Below are positions 37,948-49,059 of a stretch of DNA of 64,000 nucleotides, piece after piece. Below the pieces are notes generated by a model that had not been told where the DNA came from, searched no databases, and saw only the letters and a list, made by a program, of their open reading frames with translations. A program made the position numbers and the translations under genes. Where the stretch lies: the NCBI GenBank assembly GCA_028023455.1, contig JAQFVV010012405.1, forward strand, positions 9,939,923 through 10,003,922, in the 5' to 3' direction. Origin of the DNA: Epiperipatus broadwayi (taxonomy: Eukaryota; Onychophora; Udeonychophora; Euonychophora; Peripatidae). Within the stretch, counting starts at the first letter, position 1, and every line of letters begins with the position of its first letter.

Positions 37948-38070
37948 AGAATCTAAAGGTCCAAGTTCAAATCCCATGTAATAATGTCACTGATCAGACT
38001 AGAAACACCTGAAGAAGTGAGAAGAATAATACCACTTGAAGTATTGCTTCATACACTAACCTATGTATGA
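37948..38070 (+). repeat. tRNA-like repeat, copy C1
   Basis: Shares gaatctaaaggtccaggttcaa-like sequence (mutated here to aagttcaaatccc) and downstream phrases with 62550-62670. The ggttcaattcc motif of the other copy fits a polymerase III box B, so a second tRNA-derived SINE family is likely. Confidence 0.5.
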
Positions 38071-38394
38071 TTTCTAATAGTTGAATATATTTGGAAACTT
38101 TAAATAAAGTATACATTTTTTTCTAACGAGATTCACTATTTAATATTAGATGATGGAAATACTCCAACATATAATTTAAACCAAATTTAAATTTATATTG
38201 CACTTACATATAAAACCATATAGTCAAATAATTATTTTTTTTAAATATAAAAATTGAATTTGTAATTTGAAAAAAAAATCTCAAAAAATCAATTTTTGGT
38301 ACTCATCTTATAGCTAAAGACGTCGTTCTATGGCGTGGTTTTCATGCTAAAACACATAAAAATGCTGTTTCCGTGGCCAACACGTTCGAACCCG
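38071..38394. other. AT-rich stretch, nothing recognised
   Basis: No coding or repeat signal could be supported. A gttcgaaccc at about 38384 resembles an inverted box B, but no tRNA fold was made. Confidence 0.3.
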
Positions 38395-38446
38395 CATTTT
38401 CTATAATACAACTTTTTTGTCATTTTCTATAATACAACTTTTTTGT
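38395..38446 (+). repeat. 26-bp tandem duplication
   Basis: Two perfect consecutive copies of a 26-bp unit beginning cattttctataatac. Confidence 0.85.
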
Positions 38447-39027
38447 TGTGCTACAGAATGCAGCCCGCTATGTCGCGTCGCAGTACAGCATTATGTCGCT
38501 AAGCAGCAATTACATTTTCTGAATTTGCACAGTTTATAAAATAATTACGGCTTGATGAGAGAGTTTGTATTTGAATTGTATTGAAATGTTTTTTCATTGG
38601 ATTTTTTTTTTATTTTAAACTATTGAAATGTTCAGATTTTTTAAAACAATAATTATAAGACTTTTTACAACATACTGTATTGAACTTTTATTTGGGTAAA
38701 TGTTAAATATCTATGTTTTTATTGAGTTGCAATTAGGTAATGTGTCAAGTAACGTACTGTTTCCATGAGACACAGAAGATTCTACCATCTGTATATTTTT
38801 GAAGTAAAAAAGAGTGGTATGAAAAAAATATCCAGTAAGAAAAGTCCAAATATACAGGTTTTTTTGTAAATTTAATAAAAAGCAAATATTATAAACATGT
38901 TTAATAAGTAAAGAAGACATTTGTATGTGTTTGTTGTTGTTTAAAAAAGTTTGAGTTTCTTTCTTCTGTCTGAGTACGCTTACGATTTTGAATTTTTTTA
39001 TTTTAGCATTACAAACAAACAGAACAC

Positions 39028-39122
39028 TAACCCTAAAACTAATCCTAACCCTAACCCTAAAACTAACCCTAAACCTAACCCTAAACTAACCCTAAAACTA
39101 ACCCTAAATCTGACCGTAACAA
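39028..39122 (+). repeat. Degenerate telomere-like array, CCCTAA type
   Basis: About a dozen units of ccctaa and variants such as ccctaaaacta in direct tandem. CCCTAA is the complement of the animal telomere repeat TTAGGG. The variants and the interstitial position indicate an old insertion or microsatellite, not an active chromosome end. Confidence 0.7.
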
Positions 39123-39177
39123 CTTTTACTTTTATTACGATTATTATTTTTTAGTTAAACAACAACAACAAAAGTCG

Positions 39178-39312
39178 GACACAACTAAAAAAATATCCGA
39201 TAGAAAATTGATAAAAAAAAAGCTGTAACACAAGTAAAAAAATATCCGACAGAAAATGTATAAAAAAAAGCCGTAACACAATTTAAAAAATATACGATAG
39301 AAAAACACGAAT
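39178..39312 (+). repeat. Short tandem repeat, about 50-bp unit
   Basis: Three imperfect copies of a unit with aaaaaatatccgatagaaaa, an A run, then gctgtaacaca. Confidence 0.7.
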
Positions 39313-40200
39313 CAAATCTTAATTTGTTGATTTTATTTTACATTTATTATTATCATTTAAATTGTATACGTTAATAAAAAATAATATTTATAAAAGACGA
39401 TTTTGTTTTGTTTTTATTTTCGCATTACAAAAAAGCACAAAAAAATTATTAAAATCAACGGCCCATGAATGTTCATATTTTATAGTTTTAGTGTGAAAAC
39501 GGCACCATCCAACGGGATCTTTATCTATAATACAAGCACCCAATTTTCACAATAACTTTCTGTTTTACGTTAAAACTTGGCACTTAACTTACTTTCTTGC
39601 TAAACAAAATTTTTAATACAATCTGAATTGAAACATTACATTTGCATTAAAAACAAATAATTAATTAAAATTTGTAAATATAAAATAAATTATCCTGAAA
39701 ACTACTGGTTTTCAATTTCCAAATTTTAAATAAAAGTGATTGTTACACAAGTTATGCCTTTTTTCATAACTGCTTGAAATCATAAGTTAATGCTATTGAG
39801 ATCTAATCATTTTTATTGAAATTATTATCAATGAATATACACTTTAGTTTTTTTTCATTATGAAATGGATAGAAGACCATTAACCAAATGCTACAGAATA
39901 TCAGTAAGTGAACTTATTATAAACCCAAATTGCAGCATTATTTAACAGTGCTCTGTAATGAATATTCCAAACAGTAAAGGTTAAATATATGCAACAAAAA
40001 TTGGCTCATCAACCCCTATGCATGTATTTAAATGAACTAATAGTTAAGCATCCATATCAATGATATAAATAAATCAACTATTATCTGATCACTCTACAAT
40101 ATTTTATCTTAAACATATATAAATATTGTTATTAATATAGCACAATGTTTTGTATAAATTATAATAACATAGCTTAAACCATGGCCCATGAGCTTTACAA
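39313..40200. other. AT-rich stretch, nothing recognised
   Basis: No coding or repeat signal could be supported. Confidence 0.4.
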
Positions 40201-40386
40201 ATGGAACATTATTTATAATGAATACTCTCCTTTCCAAACATGTTCTCAGTTCCAAATGCTTCAGATTGGCCCATACATATAGCTTGGGTGATAAAGGATA
40301 GAATGGATTCAGGATTCATTCTATCTTTTAAAAAGACTTTATCTTGTGTTTGGAAAGGAGAGTATTCATTATAAATATTCCATCTG
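40201..40386. repeat. Inverted repeat with nested hairpin
   Basis: A perfect 30-bp inverted repeat (40211-40240 against 40347-40376, core gaatactctcctttccaaac) extends outward with a small indel. The interior holds a second small inverted repeat, gatagaatg/cattctatc, at about 40298-40326. It may be a MITE-like foldback element. Confidence 0.65.
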
Positions 40387-40921
40387 TAAAGCACATGTGC
40401 CGTGTTTAATCGACATTGTTATTATAATATTTTATCTTAAAACCTGAAACTTATTAAATAAACTTGCAGTGATGATATCAGATCCACACCATATGTATTG
40501 ATAGGACAATAATATTCAAATTAAGTTATTTCTGAATAGAATTTATGAAATTTAAAAAATACCATAGAAATAATTAGAATATACAATGAGCCAAAAATAT
40601 TGATCTTTGATTATCAATTCCATTTGTTTTGCAGCTGTTTACTTTAGAGATGTCATAGTAATTCTGCCATTTTAGATCTCTTACCATTATCTTGATTGAT
40701 AGTAATGTTTTTTCCTGCAGAAACTGTGATCTACTGAATACTAATTTATTAATTTAAAAAAAGTCCAGCATTCATGTTACTGACAGGCATTGGCAGATTT
40801 ATTTCTTCATAATTTGGTTCACACAGCATTTGCAAGATTATTTAAAAAAAATAGAAATAAAAAAATATATTTTTTTGCTACTTTATTCAATATTTATGAT
40901 CATTTTTATACAATAATTGTT
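40387..40921. other. AT-rich stretch with a family G fragment at its end
   Basis: The last 40-50 bases (atgatcatttttatacaataattg) match family G near 43100. Nothing else is supported. Confidence 0.35.
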
Positions 40922-41068
40922 TAATATTTACTAAGGCTGTAAACCTTAAGAATATGCATGTGAAAATGCGAAGGTAGGGACCTAAGCTTGTGGTTAAGAC
41001 CTGTAGAGGTCCCTACCTTCGCATTTTCACATGCATATTCTTAAGGTTTACAGCCTTAGTAAATATTA
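40922..41068. repeat. Perfect 62-bp palindrome arms with 23-base spacer
   Basis: Left arm 40922-40983 and right arm 41007-41068 are exact reverse complements by eye, over all 62 positions. The arm includes aaggctgtaaaccttaag and gcgaaggtagggacct. A related, diverged single copy lies at 30236-30300. Confidence 0.9.
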
Positions 41069-41483
41069 CTTACATAATCAATGTGCATTTAAAATTTATA
41101 ATTACAACTTTAATAATTGTTTAATAATTATTTAAAATAAAAAAAAAAACACATATACTCTTGGATTGAATATTGACAAAAACTGTCACCAGTTGTAACA
41201 TAAGAAAATATCAACTATTAGAGAGTTAATATTGCTAATATTTTATAGCAGTTATATAATAAAATGTTTCTGATTAATTTAATAACAAAAAAAAAAAGAT
41301 AAAAATAAATTAAACAATGTACATTTTGTGAAAGAGTGTTGTTGAAAAGTAATGCTTTAGACAAATCAGATACAATAAAACCCTATTGTTTGAGGAATTG
41401 TTAATAGAATAATAAATAAATATTGTAATAATAAATTAGAATAAATTAATTTTTATAAATGTATTAATTAAATAAACAATTGA
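41069..41483. other. AT-rich stretch, nothing recognised
   Basis: No coding or repeat signal could be supported. Confidence 0.4.
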
Positions 41484-41600
41484 ATGGCTTTATTGCTTGA
41501 GAGATTTTAAAAAATTTGAGCACCAGAGGTTCTAAAATGGTAATCAACCCAAAGAACTTATGGTTCAGAACCTGACACTTTATAACTGCAATAAACTATG
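41484..41600 (+). repeat. Dispersed repeat family F, copy 2
   Basis: Matches 34137-34250 (aatggctttattgcttgaga, and a downstream ttatggttcagaacctgaca-like phrase). About 260 bases later a family G copy begins. Confidence 0.5.
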
Positions 41601-41679
41601 CAGACATGTGCTTAAATTATTCATGACATTGGGAAAAAATGAAATTCTTAATAAAATAGTATTATACTAGCAAACTCAC

Positions 41680-41760
41680 CATACAATAGTGCCACCTAGT
41701 GCAAGTCATGGTAGTCAATGGAGTTTGTATAAGGATAGGAAATAGTGGTAATGTGATATT
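41680..41760 (-). repeat. Family A remnant A5, internally deleted
   Basis: atagtgccacctagtgcaag and gtagtcaatgga match the complement of the family A tail. The ribozyme region is missing. Confidence 0.5.
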
Positions 41761-41859
41761 TTGTTGGTTTGAAAATATCATTAGTCAAATTTCTTTATAA
41801 AACTTTTTTTAAACTTGCTCATTCATCTTCACAGTCAAGATCCAGGAAAGATTTCTAGC

Positions 41860-42690
41860 AATTAAAATTGCATTTTTCCCCTGGTGAAAATTTTGTGAAA
41901 TTTTTTTTATGATTTTAAAATCCACATATATTTATAAGTAAATATTTTAGTTACAAAAAAAATTCAAAAGATGGTGGGAAAAATCAAATAATCGGTATCC
42001 CAAAAGAATTGAAACCCTGGTTTGATAAGTAGACACTGTTTTTTCAGAGATAATGAACTTTACTAATTGTATTTCATGGAAATATTATGATCATCAATTA
42101 ATTTTTATGATGATTTAAAACCTTGATTTTTTGGAAAGTTTATGATTATGTTTGTATCATAATTGTGTAATAACTATTAAAAATCAAAAATAATTATTAT
42201 TACATATTTATTTTTTACAGAAATGTATTATTTATAAATATAAAAGAATAATTTCTTCTGAATAATGTTACTATAGAGATTACATTCATGGGAAAACACA
42301 GCTTTCTAGAAATGAGGTCATTCACCTGATTGTTATTATATTTAGTGATATCATGAAAATACAAAAAAATGTAAACTTTTAAACAATAAATTGATAGATT
42401 TAGTAGTTATTAAAAATAATTCATTCAGATTTTTAAAACAAACAGCAAAGAAAGAAAATTTTGTTTATTTTGCAAATTGAATTGATGATGTGACAGCATT
42501 TTGTTTTTGCTAAAATATAATTTTTAAAATAATTCTAAAAATCAAATGTGATTTTTAAAATTTTATTTAATTTCTAAACCAATATATCTATCAAATGAAG
42601 TCAAATTTATTACATTCTGATAAATAATAATGGTTTAATATTAAAGTGAAAGTTGAAAGTTAAATCTAGTGATAATAAAGAAATCTGTCA
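41860..42690 (+). repeat. Dispersed repeat family G, copy 2
   Basis: Aligns with 32840-33690 nearly end to end (see that entry). No open frame. Confidence 0.65.
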
Positions 42691-42929
42691 TAGTACAGCA
42701 TGGTTGATAATGTGTTTTCAAGTATTTAATAATGTTTATGAGATTTGGACACTTAACTAGTTAATAACATGATGTGATGGCTTTCCATCAGAGAAATCCC
42801 AAGAAATTGCTGTAATCATGTTTTTTTCATACTTGCAGAGTCACTTACTGAGACATTTTATTAACTTTTGCTTTAAATAGCTAATTTGCATACTTTCAAA
42901 TATTGATGTTCTAATTTTAAAAAAAATCT

Positions 42930-43450
42930 AAAAGGCCAGTGTAATCAAATTGTGGGAAACCCAAAGTATTTTAGTCCTGTCTCCACATCGTTCAATTGAT
43001 TTAGTCATTTGGAATCTATTTCAAAACCATTTGTGAGATTTCTTTGAGAATATTTTTAGAAAACAAAATCTTGATTTTTTTGTGGTCTATTGAGTTTCAT
43101 GATCATTTTTATGCAAAATTGTATAATAATTATTAAAAATCAAACATATACATAATTGCACTTTTATTTTATTTGCATGTGCTTCTTTTTAAAAATAAAA
43201 GGTAATAACTTCTAATGTAATGATAACAGAAAACAACAGTGTTCTAAACACCATGCTTTATTAAACTGATTACTAATATGTTATTACTGATATTGTGTTA
43301 AGATTTGTGTGAGATATTTTAAAATTATAAAGCAATTTTGATATTTTGAAGTAAAATTTAATAGATTTATCTGAAGTTTACAATTATTTATTCATAATTT
43401 AAAAATAAGTTTTAATCCAAAAAAATATTTCCTGAAGTCATTCTTCTCAT
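42930..43450 (+). repeat. Dispersed repeat family G, copy 3, diverged
   Basis: Shares the order cttgatttttt, gatcatttttatgcaaaatt and taataattattaaaaatcaaa with copies 1 and 2, with weaker similarity elsewhere. Confidence 0.45.
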
Positions 43451-43770
43451 ATCAACCATTCAGTAAGAAAAGTGTCCTTTGTTCTTATTCTGAACTGATT
43501 TTTTCAACATTTAAAAAGTTCAACTATAATTTTTTAGAAATTTTTTCAAATAAACTTAAATTTATTGAATTGTTATATAGCATATCAGTTTAATCTATTT
43601 AGTAGTAAACAACACTTTTCTATTTTGAATAGATGTAATAAGAAATTTATACAGCATTCTCTATATTTAAACATTTTATATTTACAATTAAATCTTTTCT
43701 CTATATAATATATTAATAATATTAACTGAAACACAGGCTTGTTATATACCTGTGTCTATATATGTAGTAT
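43451..43770. other. AT-rich stretch, nothing recognised
   Basis: No coding or repeat signal could be supported. Confidence 0.35.
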
Positions 43771-44036
43771 ATAGGGTATATGATCACAGACTTTCACACA
43801 ACCACCACTCTCCACTCTATCTCATAGCACTGATACACTTGAACACATAAATGTCGAAAAGATAAATAATCACCAATATACGTATTTCATGCTAAACCAG
43901 TAATCAGCAGTTGGTCCATATTACCATCTCTACACATATATGCTATAAGTGCTCAGACATATATTAAGATAGCCAATCTTCATACTTTAATAGACAGGCT
44001 TCAGTCTACTTCACACTCCAACTCTTCAACCATCCA
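43771..44036 (-). mobile_element. Family B element, copy B5
   Basis: Nearly full-length family B copy with head (ggttgaagagttggagtgtg), ribozyme region and tail. The ribozyme (43873-43914) is damaged: the core reads CUGCUGA and stem II has two mismatches. Stem III AU/AU, A17 and UUGG are kept. Confidence 0.7.
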
Positions 44037-45013
44037 TAGACAGTTTAAAAGTTAATATTTGTTATTTAAAAAAAAATATTTTCTAGATGAAATTCTTATT
44101 TATAACAATGGAGCTTGGCATCATTAGACAAATTTTACTATTCCAAAAGTTAATAGGATGAAATCTTAGATAGACAGTCATTGGATAAATTTTCCTATTA
44201 AAAATGTTAGTAAAACTAAATATTAGATACTTGAATCCTATGTTATTGAAATGAAGATAAACTTAGGGTTAGCTATCATCAAAGAAAAAAAAACTATTAA
44301 AAAATAAATATTATTTATTGTTACTAAATTTTTTTAAAAATTAACTACTTTACCATTTGACAAAATTGACTCTAATTTAAGAAGTAGAAATGTTTTTTGA
44401 TTTGCCATAACAAACTTTTTGAATGTTTTCTTTTTAAACATAACTGTTATAAAAAAAAATTTCATATTTTTTGGTTTAAAATAAGTCTTTTACAAAAATA
44501 ATGCTTAAAATTGTCATTGCTTAAAAGTTGTATATAATGCTGATATCTTCAGATTTTTTGACTACTATTTTCAAATCTAAAACTGCATAAAAAGCAACTT
44601 CTGATAGAAACATAAGGTTATAGATAAATTTAAAACAATGTAGAAAAAGTATAGTGATTACAACATTACCACAATGTCCAAAGCTGCAAAATCTACATGA
44701 AATCACAACTATTCTTACACAAAAATTTAATGCCAAAAATTTGAAATGTTACAGAAATTGTTATAAGGGGAAACAATAGACTTACTACAGTGTAGGAGAG
44801 TTGATAATAAATAAAGATGACATACTACACATTGAATTATGAGAGGTGTTTATTAAGATTAAGAAAATGATATTGAAACCAAACTATATGGATAAGAACA
44901 AGAACCAATCCCACAGTCATCAATGATAAAATTAAAAGTATAACATGAAGCTAGGTTGGACATGTTGGTAGAAGAAATGCCAATGGGTAAACAATTGAAG
45001 TGTTACTATAGAC
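44037..45013. other. AT-rich stretch, nothing recognised
   Basis: No coding or repeat signal could be supported; the minus frame 44521-44736 has no recognisable motif. Confidence 0.4.
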
Positions 45014-45259
45014 CAGTGGTGGGGAATCATTTTTTATCAAGGACCATTTGGATATTTATAATCTCATTCACATGCCACACAAAATAATTGTCAATTAGCC
45101 TTCTATATTTGATCAAAATTTAATTGGTTTATGTCTAATCATTAAGGATGGGCAAACTTTTCAAATGGTAGTCCAATTTCATATTTTCTCTTTTAGGTAA
45201 GAGACATGTTTTTTTTTGTTAATTAGAAATAAAATAATATTATTATTTATTATTAATGA

Positions 45260-45400
45260 CTGTTCCATGTTTAATGATAATTTTTCTGATTCATCTTGAA
45301 TTGGTTTTTGTGACATATTCTCAAATTTCTTTTTATGTTCTGGAAAGATTAATTCTGCAGCAGCTAGGATGACTTCTTTTCAGAAAGTGGTTTCAAATTA
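45260..45400 (-). pseudogene. hAT transposase fragment
   Basis: The minus strand encodes VILAAAELIFPEHKKKFENM, preceded in a shifted frame by KPLSEK. This matches the N-terminal part of GTF2IRD2/ZBED-like hAT transposases, where a KPF(S/T)-G-E motif is followed by an alanine-rich helix and C/FPE. Only about 45 codons are recognisable and the catalytic domain is absent, so the element is non-autonomous. Confidence 0.55.
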
Positions 45401-46160
45401 TGTTTTTTTTTTAAAATAACTTACTCCCACAGAATTTTCTGACTTATTTATGCTTTGTTTATAAAATGTCAGCTACAACAGGGTAGTCCATATAAAATTT
45501 TCTGTTTTAATATTTTTTCTTCCCCAATTATTTTGTTGTAATCAAAACAATTTGTTAGATAGAGTTTTTTAATAATGTGTTCTTTATTAAATAAAAATGA
45601 GATAAATTAAGCACATCAATTTACTATTTATTTCTATTAAAAATGCACTGGTTCATTTTTTATGCATAACTCTCCTGTAGCCATCCTAATAAAAAAAATT
45701 CAAAGTAATAATAATAAAATGAAGTAAAATTAGAATTTTATTTTTGTTAGTAATACATCTTTAAAAATCACTATAAAAACAAACAAAATTTTTTAGCATC
45801 ATAAATTAAATCTCTAGTCAGATATACTATGCAATTTAAATAAATTTATTGGAATATTGCATCTCATATAAAATGAAGTAGAATTATTATAAAGGTTGAA
45901 AAGATAAAAAGATGCAGTTGAGAAAATAAACATTTTATTTAATTCTTAATTCAATATTTGTATTGCACCACATACATATTTAAATTGCTGATTTTAAAAT
46001 AAAAGTTTTATACATGTCTATTTTATCAAAACTACCCCAAATCTAAAATTAAACCAGACCAGCATAAAAATAATATTAAAACACAACCTAAGGTTTCACT
46101 GCTACAAGCAGACATCTCAAGTGTAAAGATCTACAAAAAAACTACACAATATATATATTA

Positions 46161-46469
46161 TTAAAAACTACCCACAAATCCATTCACTTCCCATCCACCC
46201 TTAATATTAAAAGAACTCTTAAATAAGTTAATTGTTTCAGAATAATAAATTTTCAATAATAAAGACTCTTTAATACTTCTTTTGATTTTATTTCTCTCAA
46301 AGAAGACAACCTTAGCTTCATCAAAATTAATAGTGTGGCCTGTATCTTTTTCATGGACATACAAAGCAGAACTAAGATATCTATTTTTAACTCTACTTTT
46401 ATGAACCTTTATTCTTTCATTTAAACTCAAACTACTCTGACCTATGTAAACCTTCTTACAAATAAACAA
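46161..46469 (-). CDS. PLE 2, GIY-YIG endonuclease domain
   Basis: Encodes CKKVYIGQSSLSLNERIKVH, then SALYVHEKDTGHTINF and KRSIKESLLLKIY. With the preceding VVYFIPC from the overlapping RT frame this gives a full GIY-YIG core: VYxIPC, then VYIGQS with the catalytic Tyr, an Arg in NERIKVHK, and HEKDTGH. This nuclease cuts the target so that the RT can prime. It sits in a different frame from the RT (one shift near 46465), which may be a mutation or a sequencing error. Confidence 0.75.
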   Translation of the reverse strand: MFICKKVYIGQSSLSLNERIKVHKSRVKNRYLSSALYVHEKDTGHTINFDEAKVVFFERNKIKRSIKESLLLKIYYSETINLFKSSFNIKGGWEVNGFVGSF

Positions 46470-47779
46470 GGAATAAAATATACTACACCAGGAATAGTCT
46501 TTCTATCAAAAACTTCTTTTGTATTATTTAATAAATTATTCAATGTAACACCCCTTTTCCAAGCAATTTTTTTATTTCCAAACAATTTACTATTTCTACA
46601 CACAATTTTATAAGAAGACAATTTAAATGGCAAAGAAATAAAATCATATTTTTCTTTAACCTTTACATCCTTACAAATATTACTATTAAATAAAATACTT
46701 TTAACAAATTTATCAGAGTATCCAACACTCAAATAATCTTTATAAAATTGATATTTCTGAAACAAAGCTACCCCACTAGAATTATTTAATTTAATATTCC
46801 TATGACAATAATTCCTTAAAGCAGCTACTTTATGAGATACAGACTGATAGCTATCAGGTTTAATTATAGATCTTAATTCTTTACTTTTAACTAAATGACT
46901 GCACAATAAACAATTAGTTTCTATATTTCTAATCACCAAAAGATCTAAAAATGTTAACTTATCAAAATCTAAACCCCCTTCTTCTAACACAAATTGTATA
47001 GAAGGATCAAAACAATTAAACTCATTTACAAATTCCTTCAATTTATCATTCTCAACTACAAATAAACAATCATCAACATATATGACAAATAATTTTACAT
47101 ATAAACAATTCTTTTTAATACTAATTTCCTCTTCCATAAAACTAATATAAACTGAACATACTAAAGGAGAAATAATATAACCTATTATCCACCCTTTCTT
47201 AATCTTATAAAAATTACCTTTATAAGTAAAATACATAGAATCTTCCAATAACAAAAGCAAATCTTTAATTACCTTAATTTTATTTTTTGATAAAGAACTT
47301 TTCTTAATCAATACAGACAAAAGAACATCAATACTGCTTAGCCTATTAACAGACTGATACATATTTTCACTATCTAAACTTCCAAATACCCAATTACTTT
47401 CCATTTTAAAATTATTAATCTTATCAAAAGCCTCAAAAGAAGAAGAAACTGTGTACTGACTAAAATCAACAAATTGTTTTAAAAAATTATTCAAGAATCT
47501 AGAAATACCCTCTACAACACTACCTGTAAAATCAAAAATAAATCTTAAAGGAAAACCATCTTTATGAGTTTTAATATTCACAAACATCTTAGCTGATGTA
47601 AAATCATTAGGATAGCATTTTAAATAATCTACTCTATTAAAAAGTTTTAAATTAACCATTTTCTTCATAATATCTATCAATTTTCTTTTAATCAAATTAC
47701 CTGGATCTTTATCTAACAACATATATTTACCATTATTTAATTCTCTATCCATTTTCTCTTTGAATTCATCTCCTTTCAT
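46442..47779 (-). CDS. PLE 2, reverse transcriptase
   Basis: A 445-codon open frame, the longest in the window. Visible motifs in order: SAKMFVNIKTHKDGFPLRFI (residues 62-81), GSLDSENMY (133-141, first catalytic Asp), KKGWIIGYIISPLVCSVYIS (194-213; the usual MGxP is replaced by IIGY) and VIYVDDCLF (232-240, YVDD box with both Asp). FLDLLV and a basic thumb region follow, then WKRGVTLNNLL and PGVVYFIPC leading into the nuclease. Length and order fit the PLE family (RT related to telomerase). The ATG at the frame start is probably internal, because related sequence continues upstream in another frame (47780-47980). Confidence 0.8.
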   Translation of the reverse strand: MKGDEFKEKMDRELNNGKYMLLDKDPGNLIKRKLIDIMKKMVNLKLFNRVDYLKCYPNDFTSAKMFVNIKTHKDGFPLRFIFDFTGSVVEGISRFLNNFLKQFVDFSQYTVSSSFEAFDKINNFKMESNWVFGSLDSENMYQSVNRLSSIDVLLSVLIKKSSLSKNKIKVIKDLLLLLEDSMYFTYKGNFYKIKKGWIIGYIISPLVCSVYISFMEEEISIKKNCLYVKLFVIYVDDCLFVVENDKLKEFVNEFNCFDPSIQFVLEEGGLDFDKLTFLDLLVIRNIETNCLLCSHLVKSKELRSIIKPDSYQSVSHKVAALRNYCHRNIKLNNSSGVALFQKYQFYKDYLSVGYSDKFVKSILFNSNICKDVKVKEKYDFISLPFKLSSYKIVCRNSKLFGNKKIAWKRGVTLNNLLNNTKEVFDRKTIPGVVYFIPCLFVRRFT

Positions 47780-48327
47780 AATAACAAACCTACCATCTTT
47801 GTCTTCACGAGAAATGATTACATCATTAGCAATTAACCTATTTTAAAGATGTTTAATCTCAGCAGGATTAATAACAAATTTTTCTTTCCTTTTTAAACTT
47901 TTATTCAAAATCGATTGAATACCAACTTTCTGCTCATCACTCAAATTACTAGATTCAATAGACGAAATTGTATCAAAAACTATATTTTTTGAATGAATGG
48001 AACAAAATTAGGGCCTTTACCAAGAATATCTAATTCTCTATCATTTAACTTCAAATCCGAAAGATTAACAACTCTATCCTCAGAAACCCTATTCTCATAC
48101 CCTTTATCACTACAATAAACTTTATTAACTTCCCCAAACAACCACTTTAATTTTCTTTCATATTTTTTACAATAGAAATTTGACCTATTCTGTCTAAATT
48201 GTCTCATAAAAAAATTCAAAATTGAATAATTAAATTCTTGCCTCCTTTCTAAATAATATCTATTCCTTTTATATAGATAAATAAATTTATAAAACCTTAC
48301 AAAAGTATCTTTTAAAAAACTATTCAA
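47780..48327 (-). pseudogene. PLE 2, N-terminal region
   Basis: The frame 47980-48327 (115 codons) is basic and ends with VVNLSDLKLNDRELDILGKG and PNFVP, a motif found in the N-terminal domain of many PLE proteins. After a frame shift near 47985, the linker up to 47780 reads IVFDTISSIESSNLSDEQK, then NPAEIKHL, a stop, and REDKDGRFVIMKGDEF, joining the RT frame. One stop and two shifts separate this part from the RT. Confidence 0.65.
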
Positions 48328-48432
48328 TATATAAACTATTCAATATATAAAATATGTCTATTTTATATATGTTTGTAAAATGTCTGGGAGCTGGGAGAGT
48401 TTTTAAGAGTGGCTAAAGATTCCCCACCACTG

Positions 48433-49059
48433 CCCTAAACCAAAATATCTCAAAAGACTTGAAAAGCCATTATGAGATGAAGTGATGAGATAATAAGTTT
48501 TGATGGAGGAATATGAAGAGCAGAAGATATCGATTGATATTGTTTAAATATCATGAAGTGATTTCCTGATGCTAACAGTCGATATATGATAAATTGATAA
48601 ACGTAACTGAAAAATATTTATAACCAATCAAATATTTCAGATTTGTTATTTACTTCCAAGTCTGCAACTAAACATATCATTCGGGGTTACATTTTTTTTC
48701 CAATTTATTTCCTAAATAAACTTGTTTGTAATTAAGATGTTTAAACAGAAAGATGTGGTAAGTATTTCACTTCTCTAGTTCATGTCATAAACAGTGTTTC
48801 CTTGCCAGTAGTGAGATAGAGACTATTTTGTTGAGTTAGCATGGAATAATAATTTAACATTCGCAGGAATATATTGCATATCAGAAATATGATTATTTAC
48901 ATACATACATGCGCAAACATGTATATATATATATATTGTGGTAAATGATAAATCAAATGTTAATAAAAAGTGTTAAATATTTTGCGAATTTTTGAATGCA
49001 GTATTATAACTCTTTTCATACTTATATCGCAGTATTAAAAATTCTGTTATCAAATAAAA
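48433..49059. other. AT-rich stretch, nothing recognised
   Basis: A short TA run lies near 48921-48937. No gene or repeat copy is supported. Confidence 0.35.

Larger units (their letters stand above)
46027..48353 (-). mobile_element. Penelope-like element 2, nearly complete, with 13-bp target duplication
   Basis: The perfect direct repeat atgtctattttat occurs at 46014-46026 and 48354-48366, immediately outside the element. It is most simply a target-site duplication made on insertion into the hAT copy. Inside, the minus strand codes collinearly for an N-terminal domain, reverse transcriptase and GIY-YIG nuclease with only a few frame breaks. The 5' end (48320-48353) carries a short tandem duplication of actattcaatatataa. 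Confidence 0.75.
45014..48432. mobile_element. hAT-type DNA transposon with nested PLE
   Basis: Perfect 15-bp terminal inverted repeats: CAGTGGTGGGGAATC at 45014-45028 and its complement at 48418-48432. CAGTGGTGGGGAA ends are typical of one hAT group. Flanking octamers are ctatagac (45006-45013) and ccctaaac (48433-48440), five of eight identical, consistent with an old 8-bp hAT target duplication. Inside is a hAT transposase fragment (45260-45400) and a younger PLE (46027-48353). Without the PLE the hAT copy would be about 1.1 kb. Confidence 0.75.

Noticed and set aside
37988-38012. ctgatca and gaaac in repeat C1 resembling a hammerhead
   Set aside because: The invariant G8 is C and the second copy at 62590 keeps neither motif, so it is a coincidence.
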